A stretch of DNA of 64,000 bases, taken from the NCBI GenBank assembly GCA_022497145.1, contig MU385895.1:124001-188000 (forward strand). The letters are read 5' to 3'. Position numbers and translations under genes: made by a program. This document shows positions 58,601 through 64,000 of the stretch, piece after piece (within the stretch, counting starts at the first letter, position 1; each line of letters begins with the position of its first letter). The stretch is from Rostrohypoxylon terebratum. Its lineage: Eukaryota > Ascomycota > Sordariomycetes > Xylariales > Hypoxylaceae. The notes beneath the pieces are model-generated. The model ran no database searches. It saw only the letters and a program-made list of their open reading frames with translations, and was not told the origin of the DNA.

Positions 58601-60106
58601 TACTTGGTAATCTATTAGTTTCAGTATTTTTGGCCCTCTGGCCCTCTACTTCGTAGTAGCAGGGAATTGCACATAGGACCCTGAGGATCAATCGCTAAAT
58701 GCCTTCTTCGCCTCAGCGCTTACTGTGGCGTCCGCAAAATTCGTTGGCTGCAAGCGAGTCGGTTCTGTTCTCAATCCGTCGTCGTCTTATCATCCCAGGC
58801 GCGAAGAGGACCGACCGTGTATGATCCCTTGGCGTAAGCCCCGGCACGCGGGTAACGGGCCAGATGATCGACGTCTATGACGTGGGATGGTGAAGCGGAA
58901 CGTTCCATGCGGACACCTTCACGACAGCTTATTTTATCTTCGTCGAGAGGTCCATCCGATGTCCCTTCCTGCAGGGTGGGTGACCATAGCCGTCTCACAG
59001 ATCGGTCGAACGAACTGCAGGGCAAAGACTGTGGGTGTCGATCATGTGGGACTCCTGCAGCGCTTCCGAACCGTCTTATTGTGTTGGTGGACCGTAAAAT
59101 CCGGACCGGACTAAGATGAAACGATGTGTGCACCGCATCCCGGAATTGTTTTATGCACACATAAGGAACGGTCTCCAAAGACCTCTAGGCCAACTAAATA
59201 TGTAGGTAGTAGTATTATCGCTTAAGTTATTTTTGGCCATCTTCTACCCGTATCATTATTCGTACTCGGAGAGGAGAAAGAAGTCAACGTGTAAAGAAAT
59301 TTTTGGAAATTCCACTCCGACACTGATCAGCGAGTTTTTGCGGAATTTGTTCAATATTCAAGACTAGCTGAATACCAATGAGGAAACGCATGTTGGATCA
59401 AGATGATACAGTACAGTCTTTGCGACCTACTACCGAACAGGGACAGGTGAATGAGATCTTCCAACTCCTGTCTCGCTCTGGAGTCGAAATATGGGTAGGA
59501 CTACCTACATACGTCAAAACTGAATTCCGCTGTGTGATCGCAAAAGACTGCCCCCGTCCGTCACTATCGCCTGTTAACCTCCCAAAGTCGACGGGTACTA
59601 CGTGGCAAACCCGTGTATCACAGTGAGAAATGAGGTCTCAAGATCTGCTAATTTAGGTAGACTACCTATGGGATAAGCAAACAAACCTCCAAGATGGGCA
59701 GTAGGAAACTTCGCAGAGAGTTCTATTGCGGTGAACTGCGAGTGACACCGGTAGATCGTACAAGGGTCACAACATAAGCTTCACGTCCTCAGCCTCTAAC
59801 GTTTAGGATGCCCGTTTTTTGGTACACCAACACGACAAGGCAGCGGGGACGGGTCGAAATCGTACTCGTATGCCACATTTTCCCTTTCTAGGTGAGAGCC
59901 AGCGCACGCGGCCACACGCGAGATTGCTAGTGTATTACGCATGTCTCTTTGTCAAGATGGATGTATTGTATTAAGTTTCTATCACTTTAAGCTACGTAGA
60001 TGTATAAGCTAGCAGCTTACGGCCATACTCGGCCAACTCTATTTTGCGACCTTTCGTTGCCGTGTTTACGTATGTCTAAGCCAAGAAAAGCAGAACACGC
60101 CTCGCG
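55624..60106. other. Gene-poor region, no supported gene
   Basis: Some 4.5 kb without a recognisable gene. The first 500 bases upstream of the DUF3405 start include A/G-rich simple sequence (A-run at about 56178-56190) and are probably its promoter and 5' UTR. Frames at 57076-57336, 58079-58288, 59378-59626 and the 135-codon minus frame at 58771-59178 have no recognisable similarity. Direct CAAGTTCCAGT/CAGTTCCAGT repeats occur at about 56262-56292. Confidence 0.45.
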
Positions 60107-61987
60107 TCACACCTCTTCTTTCTTCTCCCGCGCTCCAGGCGTCGTCAGCGAGTTGCCTCCTCTCGCCGCGTCGGGGTCAGCTGGACTACCTAAGATCCTA
60201 GAGGTCTTTTCGCGCGGACAATCATCCTCGCCACTAGCATTCTTCTCTTCTAGTATCTTCTTCGTCGCTCGCCTCTTTCTCTTGGCGTCTATGCTGCGCC
60301 GCCACTGGCCGCCCCGTAGGATCGACACGTAGGCGCAGACCGCACCCGAGAACACGAAAAGCGCGCTGATCGTCGAGAACCACCCCACGCCGATGTTGTT
60401 GATCGCGGGCAGCACGATAGCCGTACTGCAACACGCGAACAGATACCGCATGGCGTAGTTCCCCGCGATGACCTCTGCTCCGCGTCCGGGCATCACGTCC
60501 AGACAGTACGTGTTCAAAGACGGGAAGCAGAAGAGTTGCGCGACGCCCTGCAGGAATAGCACCACGACCGTCAGCGGGATGCCGCCGACGTCTTTCTCTA
60601 CGCACCAGCCGTAGATCAGAACGCAGCCGGGAATCACGATGCCCATGAAAGGCAGCGCTGAGTACATCCGGTCTTCGGGGATACGGACGCCTCGCTTCTT
60701 GATGTATTTCTTAACGATGAAGTCCGCGTATCGCCCTCCGACGAATGTGCCGACGAGATATCCGCATCCGGGCGCGAGGTAGAATAGACCACCTTGCATG
60801 GGCGTGGTGAGATTGTACCTCGGGTTGATGACATAACGGATCGGCGTGAGTAAGGAATACATATTCCAGACCAGCGATGCGCTCGACAGTCCTGTAAGGA
60901 ATAAGTTCGGGTATTGCCACAGCCGTACAACGCGCCAAGGGTTGATCATTCCAAGCACAACCTTGGCTTTCGCAACGCCGGTGTAGCCGACTAGATCGTC
61001 GATCTTCATGTGGTATATGGTCTCAGGTAATAAGAAGTAGGAACCAATGGCGGCGACGCCAGCCAGTCCCGATTGCAGCCAAAATATGACACGCCAGGAG
61101 GTGTAGGTGACGATGATGCCGCCTATAAAAGGGCCAAGAGCCGGTCCTACTAGAGTCCCGGAGAGGAACCAGCCAGTAGCTGTTCCTCGTTCCGTCGGAC
61201 GGTAAATATCACTAGCGGTTGAGTAAGTAGTCTGGTCATTACATGACTTTGTAGTTCAATGGTTACGAAGGTATTGCTGACCCAATGACAGAAGCGCCGA
61301 CTAAGATGAAAGAGGTGCCCTCGAACGCTGTTAGCAGTCTAAAGACGAAGAATGCCGCTAGGTTAGGCGCAAGGGCTGTTCCGATGCTACACCCAAGGAA
61401 TCCTACGGCCGTCACGAGGGTTATCTAGATAGCAAACACGTTAGTTCTTATGACGTATTCGGATGGGTTTCGTCATTCGTCTCGATAGGGTGGTCACACG
61501 AGAGGCTTACCATCCTTCTACCGTATACTTGGCTCATGGGTCCCCAGAATATGGGCGATAAACCCATGAAAAGCATGTATAAAGCATTGACAAGGTTGAT
61601 GATGGAACCGGTTGTGGAGTACTCGGCTGCTACTTCGGGAGTAGCTGCAAGCACGGATGTGCTTGACACGGGAGATAGGAACGAGCAGAATGATAAGAGG
61701 AAGACGATGACTAGCTTCCTGTGTGGAGGCAGCCGGTCGTAAACTTCATCCGGTACGTCTACCACCGAGCTGACCGGCTCAACTGGCATATCCGGTCCCA
61801 TGGATTGATGAGTAGAGTACCGTTCTAGGTCCCCGTAATCGGCGTCGGACCGCGCCGCCGGCCGTATGGATCCTGTTGTGCTTCCCGAGTGGGTTGAGGA
61901 GCTACTCGAAGATAAGCTCGAGGGTGAGTTGTGACTCTGACCGCCATGGCGGCCAGTTTGGAAATCGGTTTCCTTGGACTCGGACAT
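60107..61987 (-). CDS. MFS transporter, DHA1 (Qdr-like) drug:H+ antiporter family
   Basis: Exons are 61987-61511, 61424-61282 and 61211-60107, giving 574 aa. Introns 61510-61425 (GTAAGC..TAG) and 61281-61212 (GTCAGC..TAG) are in phase and rejoin YGRRM-ITLVTAVGFLG and ASVIG-DIYRPTERGTATG. A Ser/Thr-rich cytosolic N-tail (about 90 residues) is followed by 12 predicted membrane segments. Signatures are WGPMSQVYGRRM (motif A, loop 2-3), the RLLTAFEGTSF segment in TM4, and LVGPALGPFIGG (antiporter motif C in TM5), which places it among 12-TM DHA1 exporters. The C-tail is basic and disordered (KRKRRATKKILEEKNASGED). Likely substrates are toxic compounds or metabolites; none can be named. The third exon has a GC-rich central portion. 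Confidence 0.92.
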
Positions 61988-63781
61988 CTGGAGGGGTTGT
62001 GGCGTATATGTCTATAAATATGAGCTTGACGACAGTATTGGTATCATCATAGGCAAAAAGTCTATTTTGGATGACAACAAGCTTCACAGCTGGAAACCAA
62101 GAGACAGACTCTAGGAGTCGAGGAATATTGTCTTTATTAAGAATCGTATTGTGTGAACATGATATGGCTATAAAATTTAGCAAGACGAGGAGATGAGAGT
62201 GAAATGACTGACTTCATCTAGCGATAGCAAGAGGGAAGTCTCCCTTATTTACATGAATACTAACCGATTCTAAGGGTAGCAGTGATACAGCTCGTTGGGC
62301 TTTGTATTTCCTTTCACTCGGTCAACATTGGTCGCCTCCAGGAACAAAAACTTACCTGCCGCCGAGTATCGGTGGGAAACTTGGCCGAACTTAGCTAGAT
62401 AGGGCATAGCAGTATGATGCTAAAGGCAGTTAAAAAGTTTTAGGTGGATAATGAACCGGCATTGTAGCCGGTGATGGGGTCCCATTGGTGCAGTATGGTA
62501 GTAGTCTCCACGTTCGTTAATCTAAGAATTTTGAAGCTTTTGCCAAGGATTCACGGGTTTGCCAGTAAGCCACCCTCGAAGCCTACTTATGATGGGGATG
62601 CAGGCCAAATTTAGTGGTAAGGTCCCGTTGAAAAGGCCAGAGGCTCTGTGGCGGTGAGAACCCGATCCGAGGAATAGCAACGGCTTGCCCCGGGGTGGCG
62701 CCGTAGACTCACGGCGTAAAGCCGATGGCGATGTTGTCGATGGCAAGTGGATTGCTAGGTTGGCAAATTGGCAAATCACATAGGTATGAATGGCTGGGCG
62801 ATACGAGATCTCGAAAATATTTGATCTTTCTAATCCTTGCAATACTATACATTTTCGTACAAGTGAGCTGGCCTATGATTGCTGCAGTCAATGCTTATTC
62901 TCGTTCCCGTAGTCACTTATCCGGCTGCCCGACATAGGATCGGCATCCAACTGCATAAGACGAGATCATCACGTCCGTTGCCGCTGCGAAGGTAGTTCCG
63001 AGTAGAGTCATTCAGGTCATCCAGACGAGCAATCTGAGCTATGAGCGAATATTGATACTTATGGGGTTCGGTCAGATTATTAGCTACCGTCTTCAGTTGC
63101 GGAAGTACGTGAAAAGAAGGCTTGGTCCGGTAAAGAAAAGACTGATCTCATTATCGGCGGCTGTCGGGATGTCATCGCAGGGGTAGTTTTGGTGACCGTA
63201 CGTTAGTATGTACTGCGTAGGACTCATGAAACAGAGATTCCTTATCTGGTTTCGTACAGGGTTCCGTAAGAAAATTTTGATATGGCGACACCGAAAAATA
63301 CGACACGTTTGGCCAGTCATAGAACTTCGGTTTTGGCGATTGCTTCACCGACAGTAACCAATAATTGATGTTGTGTTGTCAATTGTGTTTGCAATTTGTC
63401 TAGACCAGACTCTGCAGTGGTACCCTGGACCCTGGTACATGAACTGTTTAGGAGATGCACGTGTGGCAAATGGCAAATGGCAAATGGGAATTGTGGCTAT
63501 TAATATGACATAATATTAGTCGGGCAGTCGGGGCAGGGTTTTCAATTCAGCCACAATTATTAGCGAGTGCCCAGACCACCTTTGGATCTCTCAAAATTGG
63601 CAGCAGTTACCCACAACTTCCCCTCGTGTCAAAATTAGCCGTGGTTTATCCTTATCACGCACACATCTCTCAATTCCGCGCAAAAATCGATTTGAGGAAA
63701 GCTCCACGAAATTATTCCAACATCAATCATCGACACCATCGACACCCTTTCCGACCACAGCCCCCCATCACAGCTGTCAAA
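61988..63781. other. Intergenic, promoter of the right-edge gene
   Basis: No gene recognised. Three GGCAAAT tandem copies lie at about 63465-63486. The last 200 bases (CCCCTCGTG, CATCGACACC repeated, CAGCCCCCCATCACAGC) look like a promoter and short C/A-rich 5' leader directly before an ATG. Confidence 0.45.
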
Positions 63782-64000
63782 ATGGTAAGTGAAACAATGC
63801 TTTTATTTGGATATGTATCGCAGGAATATATATTGTCTACCAAATCATACTATTTCTGTTTGGGGTTATCACTATATTACGGCGTTCGCGACGAAGGGAA
63901 AATGGAAGTGTGGAAGAAAGCTTGGAAGATACGATTCAGCCACGAAAACTCCAACATGATACGATTTGAACGATCATCAGTACCTCGACAACTAGGACCA
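63782..64000 (+). CDS. Probable gene start: ATG-only first exon, cut by the right edge
   Basis: The ATG at 63782 sits behind a C/A-rich leader (CATCACAGCTGTCAAAATG) with a good A-rich start context, and is followed at once by GTAAGT, a perfect donor. A first coding exon consisting of only ATG is typical of fungal ribosomal-protein and other highly expressed genes. The rest of the window would then be intron. The first AG (63821-63822) would make a 38-nt intron, shorter than any other here; the frame after it is open to the edge but unlike any protein I know. Identity cannot be given. Confidence 0.35.
   Translation, partial: MVSETMLLFGYVSQEYILSTKSYYFCLGLSLYYGVRDEGKMEVWKKAWKIRFSHENSNMIRFERSSVPRQLGP

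Noticed and set aside
63823..64000. Open frame after a 38-nt intron at the right edge
   Set aside because: The intron would be shorter than any other in the window, and the product resembles nothing known; more likely intron sequence.

Overview
This window comes from the nuclear genome of a filamentous ascomycete, most likely a Sordariomycete (order not determined). The evidence is short introns (mostly 50-105 nt) with GT..AG ends and CTAAC/CTAAT branch sites, loosely spaced genes on both strands, and typical fungal families: pisatin-demethylase-like P450, dipeptidyl-peptidase V, a DUF3405 protein, a MOT1 molybdate transporter, and Fhl1-like and ISWI orthologues. No prokaryotic features, CRISPR arrays, rRNA or tRNA genes were recognised.

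Layout. 0-5 kb: a phosphatase cut by the left edge, an MCT-like MFS transporter with an apparent one-base frameshift, and delta-aminolevulinic acid dehydratase (heme). 6-15 kb: two collinear secreted peptidases (M28 aminopeptidase and DPP-V) followed by a membrane acyltransferase-3. 16-20 kb: a HAPSTR1/TAPR1-like protein on the minus strand, then a gene-poor stretch holding an O-methyltransferase relic. 20-31 kb: a housekeeping block with ISWI remodeller (+), eIF3 subunit i (-) and trifunctional C1-tetrahydrofolate synthase (+). The last has a long open in-frame 5' extension that looks like a mitochondrial presequence. 32-39 kb: a large Fhl1-like FHA/fork-head factor with several internal repeats, and a MOT1 molybdate transporter, both minus.

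40-64 kb is more accessory: a P450 (+), a HeH/SAP-like membrane protein (+), a tiny Cys-rich protein (-), a pisatin-demethylase-like P450 (-) whose exons do not phase cleanly, a DUF3405 type II membrane protein (-), a 4.5-kb gene-poor stretch, a DHA1/Qdr-type MFS transporter (-), and a start codon followed directly by an intron at the right edge.

The genes do not form one pathway. The strongest functional links are the adjacent secreted peptidases (extracellular protein breakdown) and the growth-related block of ISWI, eIF3i, C1-THF synthase and Fhl1. The P450s, the MFS transporters and the O-methyltransferase relic hint at past secondary-metabolite or detoxification content. Short CCTAGG-based palindromic repeats are scattered between genes, and one ends the O-methyltransferase relic. 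Exon boundaries were derived by eye from reading frame, splice motifs and family conservation; no database search was run.
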